Shown: in pieces, positions 23,546-32,670 of the stretch
Layout of the letters: each line of letters begins with the position of its first letter
Numbering within the stretch: position 1 is the first letter of the stretch
Source: Kitasatospora kifunensis
GTDB lineage: Bacteria; Actinomycetota; Actinomycetes; Streptomycetales; Streptomycetaceae
NCBI RefSeq assembly: GCF_014203855.1
Contig: NZ_JACHJV010000003.1
Coordinates: 248,001-312,000, forward strand
Reading direction: 5' to 3'
DNA: 64,000 nt
Notes under the pieces: generated by a model
Told to the model about the DNA's origin: nothing
Seen by the model: only the letters and a program-made list of their open reading frames with translations
The model's database searches: none
Translations under genes and position numbers: made by a program

Positions 23546-24397
23546 CTAGCGGGCAGAGGACGAGCCCTTGGCCAGTGCATTCCAGTGGTTGTCGTAAACG
23601 ACCCACCTCATATCCGCTGAGGTCTCGACGACGAGGGTGGTGGACTCGCCCGGCCCCAGCGGCGGGAACTGGCACTCGTTCATGCCGTCGTTGCTATTCC
23701 GGACATGGCAGCGTTGATCGCTGCTCCGCGCGTTGAGGCTCCTGTAGACCACGTTGAGTTTCGTGCTCGCGCGGTCTCCTGAATTGGTCACCGTCACCGT
23801 GACCACGCCGTTCGCGCGAGTAGCCGAAGCCGAAATCCGCGGCCCCGATGCCGGCTTGGGCGGCTTGGGACGATCGACAGCGGAAGCGAAGGTGACATCT
23901 AGCCGGGTGTCACCGTCAAAGTGGCTCCGCACATAGCCTTCCGTCACATGGCGTTGCCCGAAAGCGTGAAGCCTGGCGACAAGGCTGTAGGTTCCCGGCC
24001 CGGGGTAGGTCCCGACAATCGAGGGCATGTCGTTCCTGGCAACGACCTTGCCGCCCTTCTCCAGCGTCCATCCTTTGACGCTCACAACGCAGTTGTAGTC
24101 GTAGTCTTGCCAGCTGAGGAGTGCGTACCTCTCGCACTTCGGGTTCGAGGCGTCGACTGTCATCTCGTTGCCGTCAGTTGAGGCGCACAGACGGAAGCTC
24201 ACCCTGCCCTCGTGGCCCGTCTGGTCCCTGCCAAACATCTTCGCCTCATGACACTTCTCCTCCGTCGGCGTGATTGCGCGAACCTGCGGCGGTGACGCGC
24301 TGGTGGTGGAGGCCTCAGCAACTGGCGGCACTGCCAGCGTGAACGCTGCAGCGGCAGCCAGAGAGCCCAGAGTCGCACTCTTCAAACGAATGGTCAT
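23546..24397 (-). CDS. secreted protein of unknown function with Ig/CARDB-like C-terminus
   Basis: 283 residues with a Sec signal peptide (MTIRLKSATLGSLAAAAAFT, cleavage near ASTTSA). Mature part: Cys residues at KCHEAK, RLCAST, PKCERY and YNCVV suggest two disulfides. A strand-rich C-terminal domain (RANGVVTVTVTNSGDRASTK, LGPGESTTLVVETSA) looks like a CARDB/immunoglobulin-like fold. The middle (WTLEKGGKVVARND, GTYPGPGTYSLVARLHAFGQ) is also Ig-like. I do not recognise a named family. Confidence 0.75.
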   Translation of the reverse strand: MTIRLKSATLGSLAAAAAFTLAVPPVAEASTTSASPPQVRAITPTEEKCHEAKMFGRDQTGHEGRVSFRLCASTDGNEMTVDASNPKCERYALLSWQDYDYNCVVSVKGWTLEKGGKVVARNDMPSIVGTYPGPGTYSLVARLHAFGQRHVTEGYVRSHFDGDTRLDVTFASAVDRPKPPKPASGPRISASATRANGVVTVTVTNSGDRASTKLNVVYRSLNARSSDQRCHVRNSNDGMNECQFPPLGPGESTTLVVETSADMRWVVYDNHWNALAKGSSSAR

Positions 24398-24617
24398 GTT
24401 CAGATAAACGGCTGAACGTCCCCCGGGTCACGCCATCCGGACGGATTGACGAACGCGGTCCGCGCAGCCGAACAGCGTACAAGGGCGAGAAGGCGCCGAT
24501 CCAGGCGAAGCAGCGCCGACACGTCGGGCACACCCGCGCCTGGCAGAATGCCTTCCACCGCCTCGCCCACTGCCACGAACGCCGCGCCACCGCGAGCCCT
24601 CGCCTTTCCGCGAGCCT

Positions 24618-25427
24618 CTATGGGGCGAGGAAGGACTCCACCATGGGGAGGAGCAGTTCCGTGCGGCGCATCACGTCCATGTGCAGGCAGTCCGGGAGGA
24701 TCGCCAGGCGCGCGTCGGGGATGAGACGGTGCATCTGCGCGGCGTGCTCGATGCGAACGAAGTCGGTGTCGCCGACGACCAGCAGAGCAGGCGGGACCAG
24801 CCCCCGCAGGTCGTCCTCCGACCACCCTTCATAGCCCGCTGCGACCGTGCACCTGGCCATGAAGTCCTGGAAGTGCTCCGGATGCGGGGCAACCGCGGTG
24901 TAGGCGTCCACCATTGCCTGGAAGTCGGCCGCGGTCGGCAGCCGCCTCGATCCCGCGTGCAGTGCCGGATCGCGGATCTCCTCCAGGTAGCCGTCGGGCT
25001 GGAAGGGAACGGACGCCAGGACCACGCGGTCCGCTCGCGCGGGATACCGAAGCGCCATCTCCAGCGCCGTCATGCCGCCCAGGCTGAACCCGAAGAGGTC
25101 GGCCCGTTCGATGCCGAGCACGTCGAGCAGCGCCACGACATCCTCGGCAAACCCCGGCACGCTCATCTCGCGGTCGATGTCGGCGGTGTGGCCGTGCCCC
25201 TGCAGCTCGACAGCGATCACCCGATGTGTCGCGGCCAGCGCCGGCATGATGGCCCCGAACGTCAGCCCGATCGTGTGTACGCCGCCGTGCAGCAGCACCA
25301 GCGGGCGGCCTGTGCCGTGGATCTCGTAGTACATTTCCAGACCGTTGACGGACGCGTAAGCACCCTTCGGCGGCGTGGTCACGGCAGGGTCGTCGGTGGG
25401 GGTCGGCTGGGTCGTCATCGCGTCCAT
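24618..25427 (-). CDS. alpha/beta hydrolase
   Basis: 269 residues. Pattern of an alpha/beta hydrolase: PLVLLHGGVHT (oxyanion HGG), HRVIAVELQGHGHTADIDR, nucleophile elbow FGFSLGGM (Ser), the acid at GDTDFVRIEHA and the His at CLHMDV. A second in-frame ATG four codons in is an alternative start; no strong RBS is seen for either. Substrate unknown. It stands alone. Confidence 0.88.
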   Translation of the reverse strand: MDAMTTQPTPTDDPAVTTPPKGAYASVNGLEMYYEIHGTGRPLVLLHGGVHTIGLTFGAIMPALAATHRVIAVELQGHGHTADIDREMSVPGFAEDVVALLDVLGIERADLFGFSLGGMTALEMALRYPARADRVVLASVPFQPDGYLEEIRDPALHAGSRRLPTAADFQAMVDAYTAVAPHPEHFQDFMARCTVAAGYEGWSEDDLRGLVPPALLVVGDTDFVRIEHAAQMHRLIPDARLAILPDCLHMDVMRRTELLLPMVESFLAP

Positions 25428-25513
25428 CCCGGTTCAGTTCAGTGTTGTTGACGATCTATTGGACTGCCGGACTGCCCGAAACTCATCGCCGCCAGGCCGT
25501 CGTGTGACGCGCC

Positions 25514-25777
25514 TCACTCACGGCCCCATCGCCTGAACCCCCGAGGCGCCGCCTCACCGAGCGGCGGCAGAACGGTCGCTTGGGCAACAGTGCCGAGAAT
25601 TGACCCCACAGCGGTTCGGTCAGCCATGGTGGCAGCACAGGCACAGGTCCTCCCGGTACTCACAGAGCGTCGCAACTCCATGATCACCAAGACCTGTGCG
25701 TACTCTGCGGTCGGGGGCGCCTGCGCGCCTATCTTCGGAAGCTCCAAGTCGCTCTTGTAGGGCTTGCGTTCGCTCAC
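25514..25777 (-). CDS. unrecognised small ORF, possibly decayed
   Basis: GTG start with GGAG 8 nt upstream; 87 residues starting MSERKPYKSDLELPKIG. The third-codon GC bias is weaker than in neighbours, and from about residue 37 another frame (CEYREDLCLCCHHG-stop) looks as plausible, suggesting a frameshift. No family recognised; treat as hypothetical. Confidence 0.3.
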   Translation of the reverse strand: MSERKPYKSDLELPKIGAQAPPTAEYAQVLVIMELRRSVSTGRTCACAATMADRTAVGSILGTVAQATVLPPLGEAAPRGFRRWGRE

Positions 25778-25878
25778 CCCGTCACTCCAGCATGGCCACG
25801 CCCGTCGACCGGCTGGGAGTCCCCACAGTCACACGATCAGGCGATACCGCACCGGACATCAGGTCACGCACCGCCCTC

Positions 25879-26691
25879 TCAGATGGCGGCGGCAGGCACG
25901 CGGCACCTGCTGTCCGACCTGGACCGCGCGGCGTTCATCGCCGCCCGGACGCGGGAGGCCCCTTCGGCGGCGACAGCTGCCCCGTCGATGACTTCGACCC
26001 GACGCGGGCCAACACCTGCACACGCCCCGCAGATGCCCGGCCGGGGCACCGGGTCGTGGCACTTGGCGCACTCGGCGTACCGGGCCGCTGGTGGCTGTTC
26101 GGGGACCTCGGGCGGCATCTTGCGCTCCAGGCGGCTGCGGAGCACTCCGACCGGGGAATGCAGGGGCGAGGGCAGGCCAGGCAGCAGGGACTGAGCCAGG
26201 TCTCCGGTGGTGCTGCCGCGCTCCATCCACTGGGCGACCAGCGGGGCCAGTACGAGCGCCTCGGCCTCGCCCAGGCGCAGGCGCGGCTCCGGTCGGATCA
26301 CCCGGAACAGGGTCGCTACCGCCTCGCGGATCTGCCCGTCCGGCACCGCCGGAGGCTGTTGGACCGGATCGTGGCCCCCCTCCTCCCGCCCGCCGGGCGC
26401 GTTGGGCGCCTCAGTGTCGACCGACGGCTGGTCGGCGTGCTCCGCGGGGTGGGAGGGTTCTTGGTCCCGGTTCTTTACAGGAGGAGTGCCAGCAGGGCCG
26501 GTCGTCGCCTCGCCGGACCCCGGACGGGGAACACCTGGCACCGAGAGCTGCGGGGTGTCGTAGACGTGGGCTTCGCTGCGGATCGTCCCGTCGGGCATCC
26601 GGATCTTCTCGACGCGGTAGAAGCCGGCATCGGTCAGCTCCTTCAGGGCCTTGCGGATCGCCCCGCGCCCCTGAGGGCTGCTGTCGGCCAT
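25879..26691 (-). CDS. helix-turn-helix protein with C-terminal zinc ribbon, N-terminus degraded
   Basis: From ATG 26691 the 270-residue frame starts MADSSPQGRGAIRKALKELT and continues DAGFYRVEKIRMPDGTIRS with EAHVYDTPQ. This is the winged-helix pattern of a common streptomycete helix-turn-helix/replication-associated family. The middle is Pro/Glu-rich and disordered. Near the C-terminus is CAKCHDPVPRPGICGAC, a four-Cys ribbon. Upstream, another frame to about 26965 carries what looks like the missing N-terminal part (IEAIFRCAPTIDPHQLGVHN). A frameshift near 26700 therefore probably split the gene. Confidence 0.55.
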   Translation of the reverse strand: MADSSPQGRGAIRKALKELTDAGFYRVEKIRMPDGTIRSEAHVYDTPQLSVPGVPRPGSGEATTGPAGTPPVKNRDQEPSHPAEHADQPSVDTEAPNAPGGREEGGHDPVQQPPAVPDGQIREAVATLFRVIRPEPRLRLGEAEALVLAPLVAQWMERGSTTGDLAQSLLPGLPSPLHSPVGVLRSRLERKMPPEVPEQPPAARYAECAKCHDPVPRPGICGACAGVGPRRVEVIDGAAVAAEGASRVRAAMNAARSRSDSRCRVPAAAI

Positions 26692-26976
26692 GTGCCGGCC
26701 GTCTTTCCCGGTCATTGGGGTTGTGGACGCCGAGCTGGTGGGGGTCGATGGTCGGGGCGCACCTGAAGATCGCTTCGATGCGGTGGGTGCCGGCCTCGGT
26801 GTCGGTGTCGGCGTGGTGGGCGCCGATGCACTCGCGCAGCCATCGGGTTCGCCCCCGCGAGCTGCGGCACCGCGCCGACGTGCTCTGATCGAGGAGGCAC
26901 CCGACTGGCCGCCAGGGGAACTGAGCATCGGCGCGGCCGAGCACCTGGGCGGACGGTAGCCGCACACAATGGTCGG

Positions 26977-27735
26977 ATGCGACAGACCCGCCATTCGCTG
27001 ACCCGCCGCCACTTCCTTGCTACGGGCGCCACCGCACTGCTCGGCGCCGGTGTGTCGGCACGCCCGGCCGCCGCGTGGGCCGGGTCGGCCCCGACACCGG
27101 AGAGCGAGGTCGACGCCGGTCCCATGGTGATGGCGCTCACCTTCGACGACGGCCCGAGCCCGCAGTACACGCTCCAAGTGCTGGACGTGCTGTACGACCA
27201 TGGCGTCCGTGCCACGTTCTTCGTGTGCGGCGACAACGTCGGGCGGTACCCGGACGTGGTGCGCCGGATCGTCGCGGAGGGGCATGTGCTGGGGAACCAC
27301 ACCTGGTCCCATCCCCATCTTGACGGCCTCTCCGCGGCCGATGTCCGCGACCAGATCCAGCGCACCCAGGACGCCGTCACGACGGTCGGCGGGCGGGCGC
27401 CGGTACTGTTCCGCGCCCCCTACGGCGACTTCACGGACACCGCTCTGACGGTCTGCGCCGACCTCGGTCTGCGCCCGATCTCCTGGTCGGTGGACCCGAC
27501 GGACTGGGCCAACCCCGGCGCTGACACCATCGTCGAGCGGGTCCTCGCCGGTGCCGCCACGGGTGCCATCGTGCTCAACCACGACGGCACCGAGGGCGGC
27601 GACGACGATCCCGCCCCCGGCAGCGGCGGTGACCGCTCCCAGACGGTGGCCGCCCTGACCAGCTACCTGCCACAGCTGATCGACGCCGGTTTCACGTTCA
27701 CCACCCCGGACGCCCACCCCCGGCCGCTACCTTGA
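26977..27735 (+). CDS. secreted polysaccharide deacetylase (NodB/CE4 family)
   Basis: 252 residues. A Tat signal (RRHFLATGATALLGAGV) is followed by the CE4 domain: motif 1 TFDDGPSPQ (catalytic and metal-binding Asp), motif 2 HTWSHPHL (two metal His), motif 3 RAPYGDF, motif 4 VDPTDW and motif 5 IVLNHDGT. All catalytic positions are present. Such enzymes remove N-acetyl groups from chitin oligomers, peptidoglycan or similar polymers outside the membrane. Confidence 0.93.
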   Translation: MRQTRHSLTRRHFLATGATALLGAGVSARPAAAWAGSAPTPESEVDAGPMVMALTFDDGPSPQYTLQVLDVLYDHGVRATFFVCGDNVGRYPDVVRRIVAEGHVLGNHTWSHPHLDGLSAADVRDQIQRTQDAVTTVGGRAPVLFRAPYGDFTDTALTVCADLGLRPISWSVDPTDWANPGADTIVERVLAGAATGAIVLNHDGTEGGDDDPAPGSGGDRSQTVAALTSYLPQLIDAGFTFTTPDAHPRPLP

Positions 27736-28222
27736 CGACCCCTCCGGCCAGGTCGCGCAACTCCAGGCCTGAGACTGCAACTTCGGCCACAACGCCAACC
27801 AGAACTGGGACATCGTCGGCTACAACGGGACCCTGTGAGGACCCTGAACCCTCCTCGTTCGCGGCCAGGTAGTCGGTAGGACCATCACCGGAACACTGCG
27901 GAGACCTGTACCGCGGGTGCGTGACCGGCTCCTCCGGTCGCGCACCCGCGCGCCTGGGGCCGGCCCGCGTCGCGCGCCGACTTGGTCATCCGCTTGGCCC
28001 GAGGAGCCGGATGGTCATGCCGGACATCACGCGCCGTCTCAAGCGAGCACGACAGAGCGGGGCGCGGCTGTGCTCGGCGGCCGCCCGTGCTGCCCAGCCG
28101 TATGTGCGGGTGCTCTTGAAGCACCGCCCGCCCGCCGTCTATCGTCCTATGGACCGTGTTCCGGTGGGCTGTTGGGCTGCTCGGACGAGGGGCACGCCGC
28201 CGATGCGAGGGGGCCGTCTGCT
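27736..28222. other. gap with a lectin-like C-terminal relic
   Basis: Just after the deacetylase a frame ends NANQNWDIVGYNGTL-stop (about 27767-27839), which resembles the end of a ricin-type lectin repeat. The remaining sequence has no gene I can support. Confidence 0.3.
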
Positions 28223-29176
28223 GTGCGTATGCGCGAGGGGCAGGACAAGGACGAGGCCGCCCGACACATGATCCAACCGCACGAGGACAGCGCGCGCGAG
28301 TACCGTGTCGGTCCGGGCCGCGGCCCGATGACGCCTGCCCGGGCGATCGCCCTCCAGCGCACCGTGGGTAATGCGGCGGTGAGCCGAATGGTCAGGGAGA
28401 TCAGTGGAGTGGGGCCGAAGATCCCTTGGGGCGTGTCAGGGACGCGCTCGAACTCGAAGCGGACCCAGGACGAGTCCGGCATCGAGCGGGGCGACAGCCC
28501 TCCACGGCAACAGCAGCGCGTCGAGAAGGATCAGCAGGCGACCAGGGTCACGCGCAGCGGGAAGGCCGGGACGTCGGTGAAGGGCAAGGAGCGGGCGGAG
28601 GAGCCGGAGGAGATCGGCAATCCCACCCTCCGGTTCACCTCCCGTTACGTCGGTCCCCAGGAGCAGTCGCTCGCAGGCAGCCAGGGGATCGGCTTCGAAC
28701 AGGAGGCGACGCTGCAGCGGGCGGACGGGATGACGACGCCGGCGGCGCAGGCGTACGACTTCTGGCAGGAGGTCACCGACGAGAACCACCAGATCGCGCC
28801 GGACGCGGTGAACTACCGTCCCAAGAAGTCCAAGCGCGGGTGGGTCGTGGACGGTCCCTTCCGCCCGCCCTACAACACCGAAGACGGAAACATCGTCAAC
28901 GAGGCCGGTCACATCACCTTCACCGACAGCCCCGGATTCTCGGGCGACAGGAGGATGACCAACGGCTACTGGCTCTCCTCCTACGAGGTCAGGTTCCGCT
29001 GGAAGGTCCGTCGCAAGCTGGGTGGCCGGTTCACCAAGAACGAACCGTTCTGGGCCAGTGACGAAATGGTCCACCGGGTGGAATCGGTGTTCGACCCCCA
29101 GAACCCGGACGCGTCGGCGCCGATCACCGTCAACCCGGCGGGCAACCGCACATGGAACGTCGAACTGCCGAACTGA
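28223..29176 (+). CDS. eCIS/polymorphic-toxin-associated protein with LQRTVGNAAV motif
   Basis: GTG at 28223 with GAGGGGG nine nt upstream; 317 residues. Near residues 45-60 it carries ALQRTVGNAAVSRMV, the short motif (LQRxxGNAAVxRM) typical of N-terminal regions of actinobacterial proteins linked to extracellular contractile injection systems and DUF4157 polymorphic toxins. A charged disordered linker follows. A folded C-terminal domain of about 180 residues (PTLRFTSRYVGPQEQ ... PAGNRTWNVELPN) contains several Trp/Tyr/Phe strands; I do not recognise it. It may be a cargo or toxin domain. No eCIS structural genes are in the window. Confidence 0.6.
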   Translation: MRMREGQDKDEAARHMIQPHEDSAREYRVGPGRGPMTPARAIALQRTVGNAAVSRMVREISGVGPKIPWGVSGTRSNSKRTQDESGIERGDSPPRQQQRVEKDQQATRVTRSGKAGTSVKGKERAEEPEEIGNPTLRFTSRYVGPQEQSLAGSQGIGFEQEATLQRADGMTTPAAQAYDFWQEVTDENHQIAPDAVNYRPKKSKRGWVVDGPFRPPYNTEDGNIVNEAGHITFTDSPGFSGDRRMTNGYWLSSYEVRFRWKVRRKLGGRFTKNEPFWASDEMVHRVESVFDPQNPDASAPITVNPAGNRTWNVELPN

Positions 29177-29180
29177 GTCC

Positions 29181-29414
29181 GTCGGCGGCTTGGACGCGCG
29201 GCTGGCGGCGGCGTTCTGCCACGCTCCCGCAGACGCGCCGGCGTTACTGGTCGGGATGGACACACCCCAGCTGACCGGCGCGATGGTCTCCCAGCTGCCG
29301 CTGCTCACCGACGTGGACACACCCGCCGACGCCGCGCTCGTCGCCGCACAGGCTTCCGGCAGCCGCTTCGCCGCGCACTGGCATGCGCTGAACACCGGCG
29401 ATCCTGTGCGCTGA
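29181..29414 (+). pseudogene. DUF2064/TIGR04282-type glycosyltransferase remnant
   Basis: The frame reads GGLDARLAAAFCHAPADAPA then LLVGMDTPQLT and jumps to LTDVDTPADAALVAAQASGS. These are the substrate-binding core and the C-terminus of the TIGR04282 family with the middle (including the DGGYW region) and N-terminus deleted. Confidence 0.7.
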
Positions 29415-29717
29415 ACAGCTGTCCCGCGCTCACCAACCCTGCCAGGAAGCACAGGAAGCAGCGGTACGGGCGGGTGACCCGACAGAGGACGCCTGCCCTT
29501 CTTGCCATACTCCGTCCCGTTTACGTCCTATCGTCGTGCCAACGCGGTCACCGCCGCCGACCAACCATCGCCCGAGCCCCGAGCCCAATCAGCCAGCACC
29601 CCGGGAGAGCAGCCCCCCGAGGGCCGCGGCGGGCCGACGGCGGCCGAGGGACCGACGGACCATCACCCGAAGGCGCCTCCAGCGCCAGCCCGGCAGGAAG
29701 GTGCGAGAGCCGGTCGG
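29409..29717 (+). repeat. degenerate duplicate of the 5' region of the molybdopterin oxidoreductase gene (copy A)
   Basis: Near-identical to 34265-34633, beginning CGCTGAACAGCTGTCCCGCG. Copy A lacks about 65 bp that in copy B include the start codon and carries a small AGGAAGCAC expansion. It ends where a glycosyltransferase fragment begins. Confidence 0.9.
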
Positions 29718-29737
29718 TTCGGTGGGCGGTTACCGAG

Positions 29738-30167
29738 GGCGTCGTCCTCGTCCGCCGCACCGTCCTCGAGCAAGTCGGCGGCTGGAACGAGCGCCTGTTC
29801 CTCTATCACGAGGGCTTCGACCTCAGCTGGCGGATCTGGGACCAGGGGTACACCGGGTGGTACGCGGCAGGGATCCGTATGCACCACCCCCTCAACAGCC
29901 CGTCCCGGCACGCCATGTTCCACCGGCTCTCCGCACGCAACCGCGTGTGGGTGGCCTACCGCAACCTCCCCGCCCCTCTGATCCCCCCCGTACCTGATGG
30001 TGTGGACCGCCGCCACCGCGCTGCGGACCGTACGCGGCGGCGGAGCCCGTGAGTCCTGGCGAGGCTTTCGCGAAGGGTGGGCCGGCCGCCACGACCAGGA
30101 CCGACGACCGATGAGCCGGCGCACCGTGCTGCGCCTGACCACAGCCGGACGCCCGCCTGTCCTGTGA
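29738..30167 (+). pseudogene. family 2 glycosyltransferase C-terminal remnant
   Basis: The frame reads GVVLVRRTVLEQVGGWNERL, FLYHEGFDLSWRIWDQGYTG, then RLSARNRVWVAYRNLPAPL: the ED-like acceptor region and following helix of GT2 rhamnosyl/galactosyl-transferases. A frameshift near 29985 leads into MVWTAATALRTVRGG and WRGFREGW, then a stop at 30167. The catalytic DxD half is missing; the 5' side is fused to repeat copy A. Confidence 0.8.
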
Positions 30168-30235
30168 CCCGTCCGCATCAGCGCGCCCGACCCGCCGGCG
30201 GCCGACCCGCCCCCGCTGCTCCAGGAAGCAGCTCT

Positions 30236-30643
30236 ATGCCCCAACTCCCCAGCCTGCTCGCCGTGTTCGGGCACCCGGACGATGAGTCGCTGATCACCGG
30301 CGGTGTCCTTGCCCAGCACGCCGCATCGGGAGCACGCACCACGGTGGTGACCGCCACCTGGGCCCCGGACACCTACCGCGCTGTCGAACTGGCCGACGCC
30401 GTCAGGATCCTGGGAGCAGGCGAGCCGCGACTGCTGGGGTACGCCGATCACCGCGTCCCCGAATCCTCCCCCAGCCCGCGGCTGTGCGATGCGCATCTCG
30501 ACCGCGTGGTGGAGGACATCGTGCGGCACATCCGCGCATTCCGGCCCGAGATCGTACTCACCCATGACGCCTACGGCGGGCTGACCGGGCACCCGAACCA
30601 CCGGCAGACCCACCGCGCGTTCAGGACACACTCACAGCACTAG
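30236..30643 (+). CDS. PIG-L family deacetylase, C-terminally truncated
   Basis: 135 residues; AGGAAG precedes the ATG. PIG-L/LmbE zinc-binding motif AVFGHPDDESLITGGVLAQH is intact, as is LTHDAYGGLTGHPNHRQTHR carrying the later metal His. Family members are normally about 250 residues; this one ends THSQH-stop just after that motif. The stop overlaps the stop of the opposite-strand gene within a CTAG. The fold is probably incomplete, so activity is doubtful. Confidence 0.75.
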   Translation: MPQLPSLLAVFGHPDDESLITGGVLAQHAASGARTTVVTATWAPDTYRAVELADAVRILGAGEPRLLGYADHRVPESSPSPRLCDAHLDRVVEDIVRHIRAFRPEIVLTHDAYGGLTGHPNHRQTHRAFRTHSQH

Positions 30644-31266
30644 CCGGGCTCGGCCGGAGGTGGTGCGGGCACCCGGAAGGCGTTGAGCAGGGCCGAAGTC
30701 GCGAGGTATGCGCCGATCAGGTTGACCATGTCCAGGACGCCGGTCTGCCCCACCGCCTCGACCGCGAGGCGGTACGTGTCGTCGCAGACGGACCGCGTGC
30801 GTGCCAGTTCGTCGGTGAAGCGGTGGACGGCTGCCTCGGCAGACGAGAAGTCGACACTCGAGCGCCCGGCGAGGACGGCCTCGATCACCGGCTCCGCGAC
30901 GCCGGTGTGCCGGGCCATCGCGGTGTGGACGTAGATCTCGTACTCGCAGTTCCACACCGCCCCGACGGTGAGGGTGATGATCTCACGCAGGGGCGCGGCC
31001 AGGGACGACTGGGCCTGGTCGGCGAGGACCCAGGCCAGGAAGGCCATACCGGTGACGGGACGGTGCACGAACGCGTTGAACGGGCCGATCAGATCTCCTT
31101 CGGCCGTGGCTGCGGCAGCCCCCGCCTCCCGGGCCCACGGCACCACCTCGGCCCGTATTCGTCGCTGCGCGGCGAGCTGGTCCTCGGTGAGCGGAGCGCG
31201 GGAGGCCAGGGGCAGTCGCCCGCCCCAATCCCGGTCTCCGGTCGATGGCTGAGTGGCGCCGGTCAT
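30640..31266 (-). CDS. carboxymuconolactone decarboxylase family (AhpD-like) protein
   Basis: 208 residues. The CMD domain core is PLREIITLTVGAVWNCEYEI followed by YVHTAMARHTGVAEPVIEAV. A single Cys replaces the CxxC of AhpD, as in many gamma-carboxymuconolactone decarboxylase-like proteins. The start overlaps the stop of the alpha/beta hydrolase gene (ATGA), so the two are translationally coupled. Last gene of the AKR-TetR-hydrolase-CMD operon. Confidence 0.88.
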   Translation of the reverse strand: MTGATQPSTGDRDWGGRLPLASRAPLTEDQLAAQRRIRAEVVPWAREAGAAAATAEGDLIGPFNAFVHRPVTGMAFLAWVLADQAQSSLAAPLREIITLTVGAVWNCEYEIYVHTAMARHTGVAEPVIEAVLAGRSSVDFSSAEAAVHRFTDELARTRSVCDDTYRLAVEAVGQTGVLDMVNLIGAYLATSALLNAFRVPAPPPAEPG

Positions 31267-32039
31267 GACGCGGCGAAGGCGGTGATGAGGTCGGACAGGG
31301 CCTGGGGCGCCTCCAGCGGCACCTGGTGGCCGGAGTCGACCGATGCGATCGTGACGTTGGACAGGTGGGGCACCGTCAGCTTCTTCTGCATCTCCAGGCC
31401 CCAGACCGGGTCGCTGTCGGCGACGATCAGCAGCGTCTCGACGTCGATCGGCGCGGCGCGTTCGGTCCAGTCCTCGTAGATCCCCTTGTTCAGCCAGGCG
31501 TCCCAGGCCTTGCGGTTCATCCGGGCGTAGTCCTCGCAGGTGCGGTCGAACACCTCCGGCGTCAGCGGCACGGCGGTGCGGTCCAGCACGAACTTCTCCG
31601 CGTCCGCGTGGTCCCTGCGGCTCTCGAACAGTTCGCGCGGCAGTTCCTCGCCGCCGACCTCCTGCCCGAGCGGAGTGGGGGTGATCAGCACGAGCTTCGT
31701 CGGCGGATGCTTAAGCCCCAGCCCGCTGCCGGCCCGGCTGGCGAGGATCTGCATGACCTTGCCGGTCATCGAGTGGCCGACCAGCACGTAGTCGGTCAGG
31801 CCGAGCTCGTTGATCGTGGCGGCGAACGCGGCGGCCATCTCGGCCATCGTGTAGCCGGGGATCTCGCGCGCCTCGCCGTGGCCGGGCGCGTCCACGGCGA
31901 CGACCCGGAACTGCTCCGACAGCGGAGCGCTGGCCTCGATCCATTCGCGGCGGGCGAAGCTGAACGAGTGCGAGGCCACGAGGGTGCGCCCTGGGCGCTT
32001 CGCATTGGGCTGCTGAGGAGTGTCGGTGATGGGAAGCAT
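31263..32039 (-). CDS. alpha/beta hydrolase
   Basis: 258 residues. VASHSFSFARREWIEASAPL, FRVVAVDAPGHGEAREIPGY, nucleophile elbow VLVGHSMTGKV (Ser), a cap region, then acid ADSDPVWGLE and catalytic His SVDSGHQVPLEAPQ. The GHSMTG sequence places it with C-C bond or ester hydrolases of actinobacterial clusters. Coupled to the CMD gene downstream and 4 bp from the TetR gene upstream. Confidence 0.9.
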   Translation of the reverse strand: MLPITDTPQQPNAKRPGRTLVASHSFSFARREWIEASAPLSEQFRVVAVDAPGHGEAREIPGYTMAEMAAAFAATINELGLTDYVLVGHSMTGKVMQILASRAGSGLGLKHPPTKLVLITPTPLGQEVGGEELPRELFESRRDHADAEKFVLDRTAVPLTPEVFDRTCEDYARMNRKAWDAWLNKGIYEDWTERAAPIDVETLLIVADSDPVWGLEMQKKLTVPHLSNVTIASVDSGHQVPLEAPQALSDLITAFAAS

Positions 32040-32043
32040 GGTT

Positions 32044-32670
32044 CTAACCTCCGGTTGCCTTCGGTGCGAGGGAGGGGGTGGTCGGTCGGGTGAGGATCAA
32101 GCCCTGTAGGGCGGTGCGGGCCAGGTGCACGCAGGAGTCCACGTCGACGGGTTGGTGGCCGAGCAGCAGGCGGAACGCTGTTGGGCCGAACAGCAGGTCG
32201 ATCGCCGCATCGGGCTCGACGTGCGGGTCGAGCTCGCCGCGCGCCACCCCGCGTTCCCACAACTCGCGCAGCGCCGCGCGGCGCGGCGCGAAGAACCGGG
32301 AGTTGAGCAGGTCGGCGGTGCCGGGTTCCAGCACGGCGGCGGCGACCAGCTGGGCGAAGACGATGCCGTCGCGACCTTGGTAGTACTCGGCCAGACGGGC
32401 GACGGCCTGGACCAGGTCGTGCGCGCTGTCCCCGGTCTCGACCAGCGGCACCAGGTGGCCGATGTGCGCGGCGAAGGCCTCGATCGCCAGCGCGGTGCGG
32501 TGCGGCCAGCGCCGGTAGATCGTGGGCTTGCTCACACCGCTGCGGCGGCTTACCGCCTCGACCGTGCATGCGGCGACGCCGCCTTCCAGGAGCAGTTGCG
32601 TGGCGGCGGTGAGCACGAGCTCCTCGTGCTCGGGCGAACGAGGCCGTCCCCGGCCGCGGTGGCCGGTCAC
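32044..32670 (-). CDS. TetR-family regulator
   Basis: 208 residues. HTH at about 15-62 (VLTAATQLLLEGGVAACTVE, RSGVSKPTIYRRWPHRTALA). The C-terminal domain is the TetR_C_16-like type. It overlaps the AKR gene upstream by 4 bp and lies just before the hydrolase gene, so it is made from the same transcript it probably controls through the palindrome at 33665-33682. Confidence 0.92.
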   Translation of the reverse strand: MTGHRGRGRPRSPEHEELVLTAATQLLLEGGVAACTVEAVSRRSGVSKPTIYRRWPHRTALAIEAFAAHIGHLVPLVETGDSAHDLVQAVARLAEYYQGRDGIVFAQLVAAAVLEPGTADLLNSRFFAPRRAALRELWERGVARGELDPHVEPDAAIDLLFGPTAFRLLLGHQPVDVDSCVHLARTALQGLILTRPTTPSLAPKATGG

